This document shows positions 7,588 through 16,948 of a stretch of 58,482 nucleotides of DNA, piece by piece; positions within the stretch are counted from its first letter, which is position 1, and the number at the start of each line of letters is the position of its first letter. A program made the translations under genes and the position numbers. The notes beneath the pieces were generated by a model. It saw only the letters and a list, made by a program, of their open reading frames with translations. It was not told the DNA's origin and ran no database searches. This DNA comes from an uncultured Phycisphaerales bacterium. Its GTDB lineage: Bacteria > Planctomycetota > Phycisphaerae > Sedimentisphaerales > Anaerobacaceae. The stretch spans positions 1 through 58,482 of the forward strand of contig CALEZT010000022.1 in NCBI GenBank assembly GCA_937927975.1, read 5' to 3'.

Positions 7588-8979
7588 CTACAGGTCGTAT
7601 TCTCTGATCTTGCGGTAGAGGGTGCGTTCGCCGATGCCGAGAATCTTGGCCGCCTGCTCGCGGTTGCCCTCGGTCTTGGCCAGCGTGTCCATGATCGCCT
7701 TCCTCTCGATCTCGTCGAGCGAGGCGCCCGCGAGACTGGCCTGCGCGGGCACAGCGGCAGCGGCAGGTCCGGGGAGTTGACGCCGCTGCGACATCTCCGC
7801 CGGAAGGTCCTGGACGTCGATCTTCTCCCGATCGCACATTACGACCATCGTTCGGACGGCGTTGCGAAGCTGGCGAATGTTGCCCGGCCATTCGTACGCG
7901 ACCATGACGCTCATGGCCGTGGGCGTGAAGCCCTTGACCTGAGAGCCGGTCTCCTCAGTTGCCTCCTGGAGGAAGTGCTCCGCCAGGATCGGAATGTCGG
8001 CCGCCCGTTCGCGAAGCGACGGCAGCGTGACGTTCACGCCCCGAATGCGGAAGTACAGATCCTCGCGGAATTCCTTCTTCTCGATCAGCCTGGTCAGACT
8101 GTGGTTGGTGGCGCTGATGATGCGGACATCGACCACCGTGGCCTTGCTGGAACCCACGGGTACGACGATTCCGTCCTCCAGCACGCGAAGCAGCTTGGCC
8201 TGCATCGTCAAAGGCATATCCCCGATCTCATCGAGGAAGAGCGTGCCCTTGTCGGCGATCTCGAACAGGCCCTTGCGATCGGTATTGGCGCCGGTGAACG
8301 CGCCCTTGACGTGCCCGAACAGCTCGCTCTCCAGAAGCGTTTCGGTCAGGCCGGCACAGTTGACGGGCTTGAACGGCTTGTCGCGCCTCTGCGAGTTGCT
8401 GTGAATGGCGCGGGCCAGAAGCTCTTTGCCCGTGCCCGAGGGCCCTTCGATGAGCACGGAGATGTTCGTCGGCGCCACCCGGCGGACAATCTCGAAAATG
8501 CTCTGCATGGCCAAACTGACGCCCTTGATGCCCTCAAAAAAGAACGTCTCCGGCTCCTCGGGAGCCTGGCTCCGCCGGGTCGGAGTGGCCAGGGCCTTGC
8601 GGGCAGCCCGCTCGACAAGCGTGCGAAGCTGATCGATATCGAGCGGTTTGACGAGGTAGTCGAGCGCCCCCTGCCGCATGGCCTCCTTGCAGTTCTCGAT
8701 CGTCGCGTAGGCGGTGATCAGGATGACTTCGGTGGAATCGCTCTGCTCCTTGGCCTCGCGGAGCACGTCCAAGCCGTCGACCTGCCCCTCCAGCTTCAGA
8801 TCGGTGACCACGACGTCGACCGCCTGGTTGCGCAGAACCTCCACGGCGTGCTCGCCCGTGTAGACGGCCAGCGCCTTGACGGACAGCTTGCCGAGAGCTT
8901 CGACAATCCCGTCCGCATGGTCCCGCTCATCGTCCACCACCAGGACGACAGGCTTCTGTTCTGTCCACTGACTACTCAA
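7588..8979 (-). CDS. NtrC-family sigma54-dependent response regulator
   Basis: A 463-residue regulator in three parts. A receiver domain (residues ~10-125: VLVVDDERDHADG with the acidic pair, VVVTDLKLEG with the phospho-acceptor Asp) is followed by an AAA+ activator domain (~150-385) with Walker A EGPSGTGKELLAR, the sigma54-contact loop KGAFTGAN and Walker B GTLFLDEIGDM, then a Fis-type helix-turn-helix (NREQAAKILGIGERTLYRKI) at the C-terminus. It should activate sigma54 promoters after phosphorylation. No sensor kinase gene is adjacent, so the input is unknown. The start is TTG 8979 with GAAGGTG 6 bases upstream. Its own promoter lies at 9004-9032. Confidence 0.92.
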   Translation of the reverse strand: MSSQWTEQKPVVLVVDDERDHADGIVEALGKLSVKALAVYTGEHAVEVLRNQAVDVVVTDLKLEGQVDGLDVLREAKEQSDSTEVILITAYATIENCKEAMRQGALDYLVKPLDIDQLRTLVERAARKALATPTRRSQAPEEPETFFFEGIKGVSLAMQSIFEIVRRVAPTNISVLIEGPSGTGKELLARAIHSNSQRRDKPFKPVNCAGLTETLLESELFGHVKGAFTGANTDRKGLFEIADKGTLFLDEIGDMPLTMQAKLLRVLEDGIVVPVGSSKATVVDVRIISATNHSLTRLIEKKEFREDLYFRIRGVNVTLPSLRERAADIPILAEHFLQEATEETGSQVKGFTPTAMSVMVAYEWPGNIRQLRNAVRTMVVMCDREKIDVQDLPAEMSQRRQLPGPAAAAVPAQASLAGASLDEIERKAIMDTLAKTEGNREQAAKILGIGERTLYRKIREYDL

Positions 8980-9003
8980 ACCGGCACCTTCAGCAAACCA
9001 GTC

Positions 9004-9032
9004 ATTGTATACGCACTCGCCCGAACGATCAA
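9004..9032 (-). promoter_or_regulatory. promoter of the NtrC-family gene
   Basis: On the minus strand TTGATC (9032-9027) and TACAAT (9009-9004) are 17 bases apart, with an inferred start near 8997 and a short leader holding GAAGGTG before TTG 8979. Confidence 0.5.
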
Positions 9033-9099
9033 GTCGCGGCGAATCGAGGAGAAGATGGGGATTCTCCGCACCGAGAGCGATCCAATGCCAGGAAGCGTA

Positions 9100-10497
9100 T
9101 CATTCCGAACAGCTCGCGGCCCCTTCCAGAACCGTTTGGCGTATCTCCGAAACGGCCTGGATATAACGTTTGGCCGCGGGTTCATCCTTCGCCTCGACGA
9201 TGATTCGCATCACCGGCTCGGTGTTGCTGGTCCGCAGATGGATCCAGGCGTCGGGAAAGTCCAGCCGCAAACCGTCGGCGGTGTTCGCGACAGCATCTGG
9301 GAACCTCTCGGCCGCCCGCTTCATGATCTCTCGGGCCTGCTGCGAGTCGGCGGAGAACTTGTCCTTGTGCATGGAATAGCCGCCGATCTCTGCGACCAAA
9401 CCGCTGATGCTCTTACCCGTCTCAGCCATCAACTGCAGGACCAGCACCATCCCGACCAGGCTGTCGCGGATCGGGCCGACCCGCAGGTCGATCACGCCGC
9501 CGTTGCCTTCGCCGCCGATGACGCAGCCATGCTCGATCATCGCGTTGGCCACGTGGGCTTCGCCGACCGGCGTACGCAGGACCTTCGCGCCCGCCCGTCC
9601 GGCGATGTCGTCGATCATCCGCGACGTGGAGAGATTCGCCGCGGCGGTCCCTCCCTGTTTGGAGAAGACGTACTTGGCCGCCAGGGCCAGCGTGTACTCT
9701 TCGCCGATGTAGACGCCGTTTTCGTCGACGATGGCGAGACGGTCGGCGTCGGGGTCCTGGGCGAACCCCAGGTCAGCCTTCTCCTGCCGGACCCGCCGGC
9801 ACAGATCGACCAGATTGGCCGCAATCGGCTCGGCGCCATGGGCGAACAGGCCGGTCGGCTCGTCGTTCATGGCGATGACCTCGCAGCCCATCTCCGCCAG
9901 GAGCTTCTTGGCGACCCGTGCCCCGGCGCCGTTGACGCTGTCGAGGACGATCCGATATCGCTTGGCCGCAGTCCGCCGGGCATCGATGGTGGCCAGGACC
10001 TTGTCGATGTGAACGCGGTCGGTCTCTTCATTGCGACTGACGGTCCCGCAGTGGACGGAATCGACGTAGCAGGCCTGCCCATCGAGAAACGCCTGCTTGA
10101 TCCGCGCCGCGGTCGTTGCCGGCGGGGCCATCCCGTTGCCCAGAAGCAGCTTGATCCCGTTGTACGGAAGCGGATTGTGCGAGGCGGTGATAACGATGCC
10201 CCCGTCGCAGCCCAATTCGCGGAGCATGATGCCCACGCATGGCGTGGTCACGAGTCCAAGGTCGACGACGTCCACTCCCACCGAGCACAAACCCGCGGTC
10301 ATGGCCGACAGAAGCATCTGCCCGCTGACGCGGGAATCCCGTCCGACACAGACCCGCAGACGACGGTCCTCCCCTGCCACGACGTCTCTGAGAAAGGTCC
10401 CAAATGCACAGCCATATTGAGCGGCGATGATAGGCGTCAGGTTGTCCCCGATCACACCTCTCATCCCGCTGACGCTGATGATCAGGCTTTCAGCCAT
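9100..10497 (-). CDS. glmM: phosphoglucosamine mutase-type phosphohexomutase
   Basis: Interconverts glucosamine-6-P and glucosamine-1-P for UDP-GlcNAc synthesis, if the GlmM assignment holds. The 465-residue protein shows the alpha-D-phosphohexomutase hallmarks: catalytic phosphoserine loop VITASHNPLPYNGIK, Mg-binding loop DPDADRLAIVDENG, sugar-binding GGEGNGGVI, and the C-terminal phosphate loop RTSNTEPVMRI. The TASHNP/NGIK form is closer to the archaeal-type GlmM/phosphomannomutase branch than to E. coli GlmM, so a PMM/PGM role is possible. ATG 10497 is chosen because homology begins at MAESLIISVSGMRGV and GTGGAG precedes it. It follows serA by 91 bases, probably in one transcript. Confidence 0.8.
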   Translation of the reverse strand: MAESLIISVSGMRGVIGDNLTPIIAAQYGCAFGTFLRDVVAGEDRRLRVCVGRDSRVSGQMLLSAMTAGLCSVGVDVVDLGLVTTPCVGIMLRELGCDGGIVITASHNPLPYNGIKLLLGNGMAPPATTAARIKQAFLDGQACYVDSVHCGTVSRNEETDRVHIDKVLATIDARRTAAKRYRIVLDSVNGAGARVAKKLLAEMGCEVIAMNDEPTGLFAHGAEPIAANLVDLCRRVRQEKADLGFAQDPDADRLAIVDENGVYIGEEYTLALAAKYVFSKQGGTAAANLSTSRMIDDIAGRAGAKVLRTPVGEAHVANAMIEHGCVIGGEGNGGVIDLRVGPIRDSLVGMVLVLQLMAETGKSISGLVAEIGGYSMHKDKFSADSQQAREIMKRAAERFPDAVANTADGLRLDFPDAWIHLRTSNTEPVMRIIVEAKDEPAAKRYIQAVSEIRQTVLEGAASCSE

Positions 10498-10588
10498 CTC
10501 GCACACTCCACTTGCGCAAACTCCAAGCGTTGCCGCCCTCGGAGCGACAATCGATTGCATCCATCGTGATGGGGCCGACTCGAGAAGA

Positions 10589-12178
10589 TCAATCGAGCGT
10601 ACAGACGTACAGATCGTTGATGAAATCGAGTTTCCGAAGGTCCGCGATCGTCGCCTCGTCGGGCTCCTTGTCGAGACTCACCGCCAGCACCGCTTTCTGC
10701 AACTCGGGCTTCTGGCCGACGCCCATCGTGCCGATGTTGATGCCGTGATTGCCCAGGAGCGTGCCGACCGCGCCGATGACGCCGGGCCGGTCGTCGTTGA
10801 AAATCACCAGCACGGTGCCCTGCGGCGTCATCTCAACGTGGAACCCGTCGATCTCGATGATCCGCAGCAGCGTCTCGCCGAACACGGAGCCACGCACCGT
10901 TCTCTTGACTTCGCCGGTCTCCACGGTGGCGGTAAAACTCGACGCCACATCGCGGGCCTCGGTGTTCTTGGTCTCGTCAATGCTGATTCCCCGCTCTTTG
11001 GCCAGGACCGGGGTGTTGACCATGTTCAGGGGCATCTCGAAATGCCTTTGCAGCAGGCCGATCGCGAAGTTGAGCGTCACCGGCTGCACGCTCATGCCGC
11101 CGATCGTGCCGCGGTATTGGACCTGGACCTCCTTGATGTTGCCGGGGGCGATGGTGCTCAGCAGCACGCCGACGCGACGAGCCAGATCCGCGTACTGGCC
11201 GACGAGAGGCGGCATCGCGCCCGACGTGGACGGCGCGTTGACCGCGTTGCGAACGGGGCCGCCCTTGATGGCGTCGAGGAGGATCTCGGCCGCTTCGACC
11301 GCGACCTCGACCTGGGCCTCTTCCGTGCTGGCGCCCAGGTGAGGCGTGACGATGCAATTGTCCAGTGCGGCGAACCGCAGGTCCTGCGGCGGCTCCGAAC
11401 TGAACACGTCGAGCGCCGCGCCCGCGATCCGCTTCTTGGACAAGGCGTCATAGAGCGAGTCTTCGTTGATGATGCCGCCCCGTGCGCAGTTGACCAGACG
11501 GACCGTCGGCTTCATCATCGCAATCTGATCGGTCCCGATCATGTTCAGGGTCTGCGCGTTCTTCGGCACGTGAATCGTGATGAAATCCGACTCGCGGAAG
11601 ATTCGTTCGAGCTTGTCCGTCACCTCGATGCCCAGTTCCTCCGCGTTCGTCGGCGCCGACAGAGGATCGTACCCGAGGATCTTCATGTCCAGGCCGTGAG
11701 CCATCCGCGCGACCGCCACGCCGATCCGGCCCAGGCCGATCACGCCGAGGACTTTGTTGTTGAGCTGGTTGCCGGTGTATTTCTTGCGGTCCCAGGCGCC
11801 GGACTTGAGGCTGTTGCAGGCTTGAACCACGTTGCGGCTCATCGCCAGCATCAGGGCCATCGTATGTTCAGCCGCGCTGAGCGTGTTGCCGCCGGGGGTG
11901 TTCATCACGAGGATGCCCTTGCGAGTCGCAGCGGGCACGTCGATGTTGTCCACGCCGACGCCCGCGCGGGCGACCCCCTTGAGCCGGCCGGGATTGGAGA
12001 GAACCTTGGCGTTGACCTTCGTCTCACTGCGGACGATCAGTCCGTCGTAGTCGCGAATGATATTGCACAGCTCATCCTCGCTGATGCCGATCTTGACGAC
12101 GGCTTCAGCGCCCGGTGTGGCGTTAATCAGATCGATCCCTTCCTTCGCCAGCTTGTCTGTGATGAGCACTTTGATCAT
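10589..12178 (-). CDS. serA: D-3-phosphoglycerate dehydrogenase
   Basis: Oxidises 3-phosphoglycerate to 3-phosphohydroxypyruvate, the first step of serine synthesis. The 529-residue length and layout match the long (type I, Mycobacterium-like) form. It has a substrate domain with GLIVRSETKVN, a Rossmann domain with LGVIGLGRIGVAVA, the catalytic blocks NCARGGIINEDSL and CIVTPHLGASTEEA, an allosteric substrate-binding domain (~residues 325-450) and a C-terminal ACT domain (VLVIFNDDRPGVIGAVG). The start is ATG 12178, where MIKVLITDK begins, after GTGGGAG. It is 37 bases downstream of the DUF2752 gene. Confidence 0.93.
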   Translation of the reverse strand: MIKVLITDKLAKEGIDLINATPGAEAVVKIGISEDELCNIIRDYDGLIVRSETKVNAKVLSNPGRLKGVARAGVGVDNIDVPAATRKGILVMNTPGGNTLSAAEHTMALMLAMSRNVVQACNSLKSGAWDRKKYTGNQLNNKVLGVIGLGRIGVAVARMAHGLDMKILGYDPLSAPTNAEELGIEVTDKLERIFRESDFITIHVPKNAQTLNMIGTDQIAMMKPTVRLVNCARGGIINEDSLYDALSKKRIAGAALDVFSSEPPQDLRFAALDNCIVTPHLGASTEEAQVEVAVEAAEILLDAIKGGPVRNAVNAPSTSGAMPPLVGQYADLARRVGVLLSTIAPGNIKEVQVQYRGTIGGMSVQPVTLNFAIGLLQRHFEMPLNMVNTPVLAKERGISIDETKNTEARDVASSFTATVETGEVKRTVRGSVFGETLLRIIEIDGFHVEMTPQGTVLVIFNDDRPGVIGAVGTLLGNHGINIGTMGVGQKPELQKAVLAVSLDKEPDEATIADLRKLDFINDLYVCTLD

Positions 12179-12215
12179 AATGTTTCTCCCACAAGTTTTC
12201 AGTCTACTGTCCAAC

Positions 12216-12683
12216 TCAGGTCTGTGCCGCCAAGGCTCGAGCCAAGGTCACCGCCCAACCGGCGGCAAGAATCACAAGCAGACCTACAACCACGTGTACC
12301 ACCCTGATTTCAGCGAACAGCCTGTCCAGGAACGTGAAATATACGCCGAATACCGCGATCAGGAAAGCGAAAAATGCGGTCGCCGCCAGCAGGCTGCACA
12401 GCAGACCTGCCGCCGGTTGCAGATAGAAAGCCGTCAGAACGCGTCCCTGCGCGAAGGCGAGCACGGCGTGGGTCATTCCGCAGGTCGGACAGGTCAGCCC
12501 GGTCCGCATTCGCAGGCCGCATGGCGGGAAGATCAGCCCGAAGTCAAAGCCCACTCTCTGGAGCAGCCACAAACCCGCGAAAGCGCCCAGAACGCCGCAG
12601 GCGATCGCCGCCGCGATCGCCCGTTGACGTTTGGAGGCCCGTCGAACGGCCCCGCCCTTGCTATCCTGTTGGCTTTGCTGCAT
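12216..12683 (-). CDS. DUF2752 membrane protein
   Basis: A 155-residue protein with three hydrophobic segments (about residues 25-45, 75-105 and 115-150). It carries the DUF2752 signature: GLRMRTGLTCPTCGMTHAV, with a CPTCGMT pair of cysteines followed by an amphipathic segment. DUF2752 proteins are small inner-membrane proteins of unknown function. ATG 12683 is preferred because it sits 9 bases after a good -10 box (12693-12698); an in-frame ATG at 12716 lies inside the -35 box. It is the first gene of the likely DUF2752-serA-glmM transcript and is divergent from the monophosphatase gene. Confidence 0.8.
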   Translation of the reverse strand: MQQSQQDSKGGAVRRASKRQRAIAAAIACGVLGAFAGLWLLQRVGFDFGLIFPPCGLRMRTGLTCPTCGMTHAVLAFAQGRVLTAFYLQPAAGLLCSLLAATAFFAFLIAVFGVYFTFLDRLFAEIRVVHVVVGLLVILAAGWAVTLARALAAQT

Positions 12684-12692
12684 ACTCTCTGT

Positions 12693-12721
12693 AGAATAGA
12701 ATCCGAGTACGTACATGTCAA
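12693..12721 (-). promoter_or_regulatory. promoter of the DUF2752-serA-glmM transcript
   Basis: On the minus strand, consensus TTGACA (12721-12716), 17 bases, TATTCT (12698-12693). The inferred start near 12686 leaves only about 3 bases before ATG 12683, so translation would be leaderless. It occupies most of the 60-base gap to the divergent gene. Confidence 0.6.
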
Positions 12722-12743
12722 TCCATACGCTGGTGGAGCCTTT

Positions 12744-13565
12744 ATGTCTTTGGAACAAAGAGACTTAAGTGAGATGCTGGAGACAGCCATCGTCGCGGCC
12801 CGACTCGCGGGTCAGCATGCGATGGAGCAGATGGGCTACGTCACGACGACCCAGAAAAGCGAGAACGAACTCGTGACCCAGGCCGATCCCCAGTGCCAGC
12901 GGATCATCATCCAGCGAATCCGCGAAGTCTACCCCGACCACGGATTCATTGCCGAAGAGGGCGAGCAAGGCAAACTGTTCAAGCGGCCGCCGACGGGCAA
13001 GCCGACCATCTGGTGGGCGATCGACCCCATCGACGGCACCCACAACTTCGCCCACGGCATTCCAGTTTTCGCGGTCAGCATCGCCGCGCTGTATGAAGGC
13101 GAGCCGATCCTGGGTGTGATCTTCCACCCCTCCACTGATGCGATGTTCACCGCGGTCAAAGGAGGCGAGGCCCAGTTGGACGGCCGGCGCATCGTCGCGG
13201 GAGCGCAGGAGATCGGCTCGCTCACCAGCGTCGGGATCGACAGCCACTTCGAAGGCACCTTGCCGACGTGGCTTTGCGACCTGATCCGCCAATCTCGCTT
13301 CCGCAATTTCGGCACGACCGCCCTGCACCTGGCGTACATCGCCCGCGGCGGACTCGTTGCGGCGGTTTTTTGTACGCCGAAGCTGTGGGACATCGCTGCG
13401 GGCGTGGTGATTGCCGAAGGGGCCGGCGCGGTCGTGACGGACTGGGCTGGAGGGAAGGTCTTTCCGATCGATCTGGATGCCTACGAAGGCGGGGCCTTCC
13501 GCATCGTGGCGGCCAACCGCGTTGCGCACCCGCGTCTGCTGAAGACCATGAAAGATCAAGCCTAG
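12744..13565 (+). CDS. inositol monophosphatase family protein
   Basis: A Mg2+-dependent phosphatase of 273 residues. Metal-site motifs are GFIAEEGEQG (first Glu), WAIDPIDGTHNFAHG (the DPIDGT signature) and KLWDIAAGVVIAEGAGA (third metal Asp). Family members hydrolyse inositol-1-phosphate, histidinol phosphate, fructose-1,6-bisphosphate or 3'-phosphoadenosine phosphate; specificity cannot be read here. ATG 12744 follows GGTGGAG by 5 bases; the long in-frame upstream extension is antisense to DUF2752 and is not coding. Its TAG stop (13563-13565) overlaps the stop of the convergent beta-helix gene. Confidence 0.9.
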   Translation: MSLEQRDLSEMLETAIVAARLAGQHAMEQMGYVTTTQKSENELVTQADPQCQRIIIQRIREVYPDHGFIAEEGEQGKLFKRPPTGKPTIWWAIDPIDGTHNFAHGIPVFAVSIAALYEGEPILGVIFHPSTDAMFTAVKGGEAQLDGRRIVAGAQEIGSLTSVGIDSHFEGTLPTWLCDLIRQSRFRNFGTTALHLAYIARGGLVAAVFCTPKLWDIAAGVVIAEGAGAVVTDWAGGKVFPIDLDAYEGGAFRIVAANRVAHPRLLKTMKDQA

Positions 13566-15355
13566 CGACGAACGATCCGAACCACGAACACCGCGAACTC
13601 ATCGCAGGTGGGGACGTGAATCCTGCCCTTGCGGCAAACGAGCTTGGCGACCGGGTTGCCTGATAGGTCCTCGGGATCGAACAGCTCAGCCGTGTCGCCT
13701 TCGTCCATGCACCGGCCGGGTTCGACCTCGACGACGCTCGCGTTGTCCCAACTGAAGACGGCCAGATGCGCTCGATTGCGGTCGTAGCGATTCTGCAGCA
13801 GAATGAACTTACTCTTCGAAGGGCGGCTTGTGTCGCCGGAAGGAAGGACGACATTGCCTTCCCAGACCACCTTTCGGTAGCGGACCGTCTCCAGTTTGCC
13901 GTTGACGACCAGGTTGTCCAGGATCTCGCAATCCTCGTTGTATGCAGCGGTGTAGCCGATCTGCATGTCGATGCCGTAGAGGACGTTGCGATGGATGCGG
14001 ATGCCCTGGCTGGGGGAGGCCCCGCCGACCAGGAACGGACCTTTCCGGTAGCAGATGTTCTCCGTCAGCAGGTAGTTGTTCACGCTGGCCTGCTCCGACC
14101 CGTAGGCGTGCATCGTATAGCAGCCGTCGTAGGGACAGGTCATGATGCAGTTGGAGATGGTCTTGACGCCCAGGTCGTTCTGCGTGTAGACGCAATGGCC
14201 GTGGCCCCGGTCGACGCCGAGCCAGCCGTTGCCATAGAGGATGCAGCCGTAGATCTCGGGATTCATCTCCCCTTTCCAGCAACTGATGCCCTGATTGCAG
14301 TTGCGGATGACCAGGTTGATGTACTTGCAGTTGCTGCCGCCTCGCAGATGAAGGCCTCCATGAGGGCGCTTCAAGTCCGCGGGATTGGAGCCCGCGGAAA
14401 CGGGTTTGGAGGGCAGAGGCTCGGATACGAAGATCTCCAGGTCGCGAATCCAGACGTGTGACGAGGGGCTCAGAACCGCCAGACCGCCGTCGATCGCGAC
14501 CCGATGTCCGGCGGCGGGACGGATCACGATGGGGGTTTCCTCATCGCCCTGAAGCCGGACGTCGAACAACTCATTCGGCCGCCTGCGATAGGTGCCTTCC
14601 AGAAGGTAGAGCGTGTCTCCGGGTTGGATGCTCTGGCGGCCCTCGAGGGCCGAAGCCAAATCCCACGGCGTGGCGGCGGTCCCTGGGTTGCGGGGATCGC
14701 CCTGAGGCGAGACGTACCAATCCGACCCCATTCCCTCTTCCAGGGTCGCGCGGTTGTCGACGATGGCGATCTCGGCCGGGACCAGAATGCGGTTGAAATC
14801 CAGAATCCGCCCGTCGCCGATCAGTTCCATCTCGACTCGCGCCCGATGACGGAACCCGCCGGTGACGTTCCCGACCGCAGGGATCCACTGCGAACCATCT
14901 TGCGAGATCACAACGTACTCCGGCAGCGAACCGTCCGGCAGGGACACCGACGACGGCCACGGCGGTCCGACCGACAGGGCTCTGCCGCCGGGCTTTTGAG
15001 CGGAACTGCCGTAGACGGGCGTGTAGATCCGCACGACCGGCGCATCGTTGGAGAACACGCTGGCTCGCCTTTCGTCCGGCGTCTCGACGTTCCCTATCCG
15101 AAGCGGAGCGCCCTGGCTGCGGAGTTGCAGCAGGATCGGCCAGATCCGTTCGAAATCCTCGGTCGTCTCAAAGGGAATCTCGTAAACGCTTTCCCGGACG
15201 GTCGTGCCGATCTCCACCGTCCTGGCCCGGTCGCGGTATGGCTCCAACTCCAGAGGCCAGTCTGCCGGCCAGTTCCCGCCTTCGTGGACGGACACGAAGC
15301 CCAAGGCCGGCGCAGCCCAGAGAAGAACCGCCGCGACAATCGCGATGGCCCCCAT
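13562..15355 (-). CDS. exported right-handed parallel beta-helix protein
   Basis: A 597-residue protein with an N-terminal signal peptide (MGAIAIVAAVLLWAAPALGF). An N-terminal beta-rich domain (~residues 30-215) is followed by a right-handed beta-helix from about residue 225, opening with SDWYVSPQGDPRNPGT, a segment typical of planctomycete and Bacteroidota pectate-lyase-like proteins. Later rungs include WIRDLEIFVSE, YINLVIRNCNQGI and RGHGHCVYTQND. Such proteins bind or cleave polysaccharides, but no lyase active site is assignable. The start at 15355 has AAGGA upstream; an in-frame ATG at 15466 would bury the signal peptide. It lies next to the CE15/2-epimerase genes, supporting a polysaccharide role. 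Confidence 0.8.
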   Translation of the reverse strand: MGAIAIVAAVLLWAAPALGFVSVHEGGNWPADWPLELEPYRDRARTVEIGTTVRESVYEIPFETTEDFERIWPILLQLRSQGAPLRIGNVETPDERRASVFSNDAPVVRIYTPVYGSSAQKPGGRALSVGPPWPSSVSLPDGSLPEYVVISQDGSQWIPAVGNVTGGFRHRARVEMELIGDGRILDFNRILVPAEIAIVDNRATLEEGMGSDWYVSPQGDPRNPGTAATPWDLASALEGRQSIQPGDTLYLLEGTYRRRPNELFDVRLQGDEETPIVIRPAAGHRVAIDGGLAVLSPSSHVWIRDLEIFVSEPLPSKPVSAGSNPADLKRPHGGLHLRGGSNCKYINLVIRNCNQGISCWKGEMNPEIYGCILYGNGWLGVDRGHGHCVYTQNDLGVKTISNCIMTCPYDGCYTMHAYGSEQASVNNYLLTENICYRKGPFLVGGASPSQGIRIHRNVLYGIDMQIGYTAAYNEDCEILDNLVVNGKLETVRYRKVVWEGNVVLPSGDTSRPSKSKFILLQNRYDRNRAHLAVFSWDNASVVEVEPGRCMDEGDTAELFDPEDLSGNPVAKLVCRKGRIHVPTCDEFAVFVVRIVRR

Positions 15356-15552
15356 GTGATCCTTCACTCGGTGCACGTATCCAATCTCCCAGAGATCCTG
15401 CGTTTTGCTGTCGTCGGTTCCGATATCGACACCCCCATTCTTAACGTCTCTATCGACAATGTACATATTGATGTTTCGAGAACTCCTCCAGTGAAATCCT
15501 GGCAGGCATGGCTTCCTGCGCGAGCAGACACCGCTGTCCCCTGGTTTTTTCC

Positions 15553-15581
15553 TTGAAAACCCTGGAGTTTGGGTGTACCTA
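15553..15581 (+). promoter_or_regulatory. promoter of the esterase/2-epimerase operon
   Basis: TTGAAA (15553-15558), 17 bases, TACCTA (15576-15581), with inferred start near 15588 and a leader of about 40 bases holding AAAGGAGG. The remaining divergent spacer (15356-15552) shows no clear minus-strand promoter. Confidence 0.4.
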
Positions 15582-15628
15582 TCGGACGTCGGTCGTACAG
15601 ATGGACAAAGATAAAGGAGGTTTCACGC

Positions 15629-16927
15629 ATGGCTGCAAATCGCGTTCTTCCCCTGCTTGTGGCGGCTTTGGCAGTTGTCGCATTCCCTCGTGTCCTCGCG
15701 GCCCAGGAGGCCAATTACGACGAGGCGAAAATTCCGCAGTACACGCTGCCCGACCCGCTGGTCTGCTCCGACGGAACGAAGGTCGCCGACGCGGACGCCT
15801 GGCGTCAGAAACGTCGGCCGGAGATTCTGGGGCTCTTCGAGGAACACATGTTCGGCAAGGCCCCCGGCAAACCCCAACTCATGACCTTCATCACCACATC
15901 CGTCAACAAGAATGCCCTCGACGGCATGGCCACTCGCAAGGAGGTGGTCGTCTACTTCACCGGTCGCGAGCAGGACCCCAACATGACGATCCTGCTCTAC
16001 CTGCCCAACGGCGTCTCCAAACCGATCCCGGTGTTCCTGGGCCTGAATTTCCAAGGCAACCATGCCATCCACGCAGACCCCGGCATCACGCTCGCCCGCG
16101 TCTGGGCACGTGAGGGTACGAACGGCCCCATCATCGGTCGTCGTGCTGCCGCCGACTCGCGAGGCAAGGCCGCCAGCCGCTGGCCCGTTGAGCGAATCCT
16201 CGAACGCGGCTACGGCCTGGCGACGATCTACTACGGCGACATCGATCCCGACATCGACGACGGGTTCAAGAACGGCGTACACCCTCTGTTCTACAAACAG
16301 GGTCAAATGCAACCCGCTCCGAACGAATGGGGCTCGATCGCGGCCTGGGCCTGGGGCCTGAGCCGGGCGATGGACTACTTTGAAACCGATCCGGAGATCG
16401 ATCACAAACACGTCGCGGTCATGGGCCACTCGCGTCTGGGCAAGACCTCGCTCTGGGCAGGAGCGACGGACGAGCGTTTCTCGCTGGTGATCTCGAACAA
16501 TTCCGGTTGCGGCGGCGCGGCCCTGTCGCGACGCGCCTTTGGCGAGACCGTCCAACGGATCAACACCGTGTTCCCGCACTGGTTCTGCGACAACTTCACG
16601 AAATACAACGCCAAGGAGAACGAGTTGCCCATCGACCAGCACATGCTGATCGCGTCGATGGCTCCCCGTCCGGTCTACGTCGCCAGCGCCGAGGAAGACC
16701 GCTGGGCCGACCCGAAGGGCGAATTCCTCTCGGCCCTGCACGCGGGCCCGGTCTACAAGCTCCTCGCCAAAGAGCCCCTGCCCGTCACGGAGATGCCTGC
16801 GGTCAGCCAGCCTGCCATGGGCACGATCGGCTATCACATCCGCCCGGGCAAGCACGACGTGACCCTCTACGACTGGGAACGCTACATGGATTTCGCCGAC
16901 AAGCACTTCGGACGCACCGTGAGATAG
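15629..16927 (+). CDS. exported CE15-type glucuronoyl esterase
   Basis: A 432-residue alpha/beta hydrolase with a cleavable signal peptide ending near [16 protein letters not shown]. The sequence matches bacterial carbohydrate-esterase family 15, which cleaves ester bonds between glucuronic acid in xylan and lignin alcohols. The nucleophile elbow is [20 protein letters not shown], followed by [58 protein letters not shown], and the C-terminal catalytic-His segment [17 protein letters not shown] 15629 follows a near-perfect AAAGGAGG. Length is typical for the family. It is co-transcribed with an exported 2-epimerase 21 bases downstream, suggesting hemicellulose breakdown outside the cytoplasm. 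Confidence 0.88.
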   Translation: MAANRVLPLLVAALAVVAFPRVLAAQEANYDEAKIPQYTLPDPLVCSDGTKVADADAWRQKRRPEILGLFEEHMFGKAPGKPQLMTFITTSVNKNALDGMATRKEVVVYFTGREQDPNMTILLYLPNGVSKPIPVFLGLNFQGNHAIHADPGITLARVWAREGTNGPIIGRRAAADSRGKAASRWPVERILERGYGLATIYYGDIDPDIDDGFKNGVHPLFYKQGQMQPAPNEWGSIAAWAWGLSRAMDYFETDPEIDHKHVAVMGHSRLGKTSLWAGATDERFSLVISNNSGCGGAALSRRAFGETVQRINTVFPHWFCDNFTKYNAKENELPIDQHMLIASMAPRPVYVASAEEDRWADPKGEFLSALHAGPVYKLLAKEPLPVTEMPAVSQPAMGTIGYHIRPGKHDVTLYDWERYMDFADKHFGRTVR

Positions 16928-16948
16928 TGGGCACAGAAAGGATCTGCC

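Noticed and set aside
7777..10569. 930-residue plus-strand ORF opposite the regulator and glmM
   Set aside because: Antisense shadow of two well-supported genes; Arg/Asp/His-rich, low-complexity translation without domains.
10427..12307. 626-residue plus ORF opposite serA
   Set aside because: Antisense shadow; serA has full domain support on the minus strand.
7588..12721. Sigma54 (-24/-12) promoter near the NtrC-type regulator
   Set aside because: No TGGCAC-N5-TTGC-type element found by eye in the adjacent gaps; nearby promoters look sigma70-like.
12057..12743. N-terminal extension of the monophosphatase frame
   Set aside because: Runs antisense through DUF2752 and its promoter; homology and a Shine-Dalgarno begin at ATG 12744.
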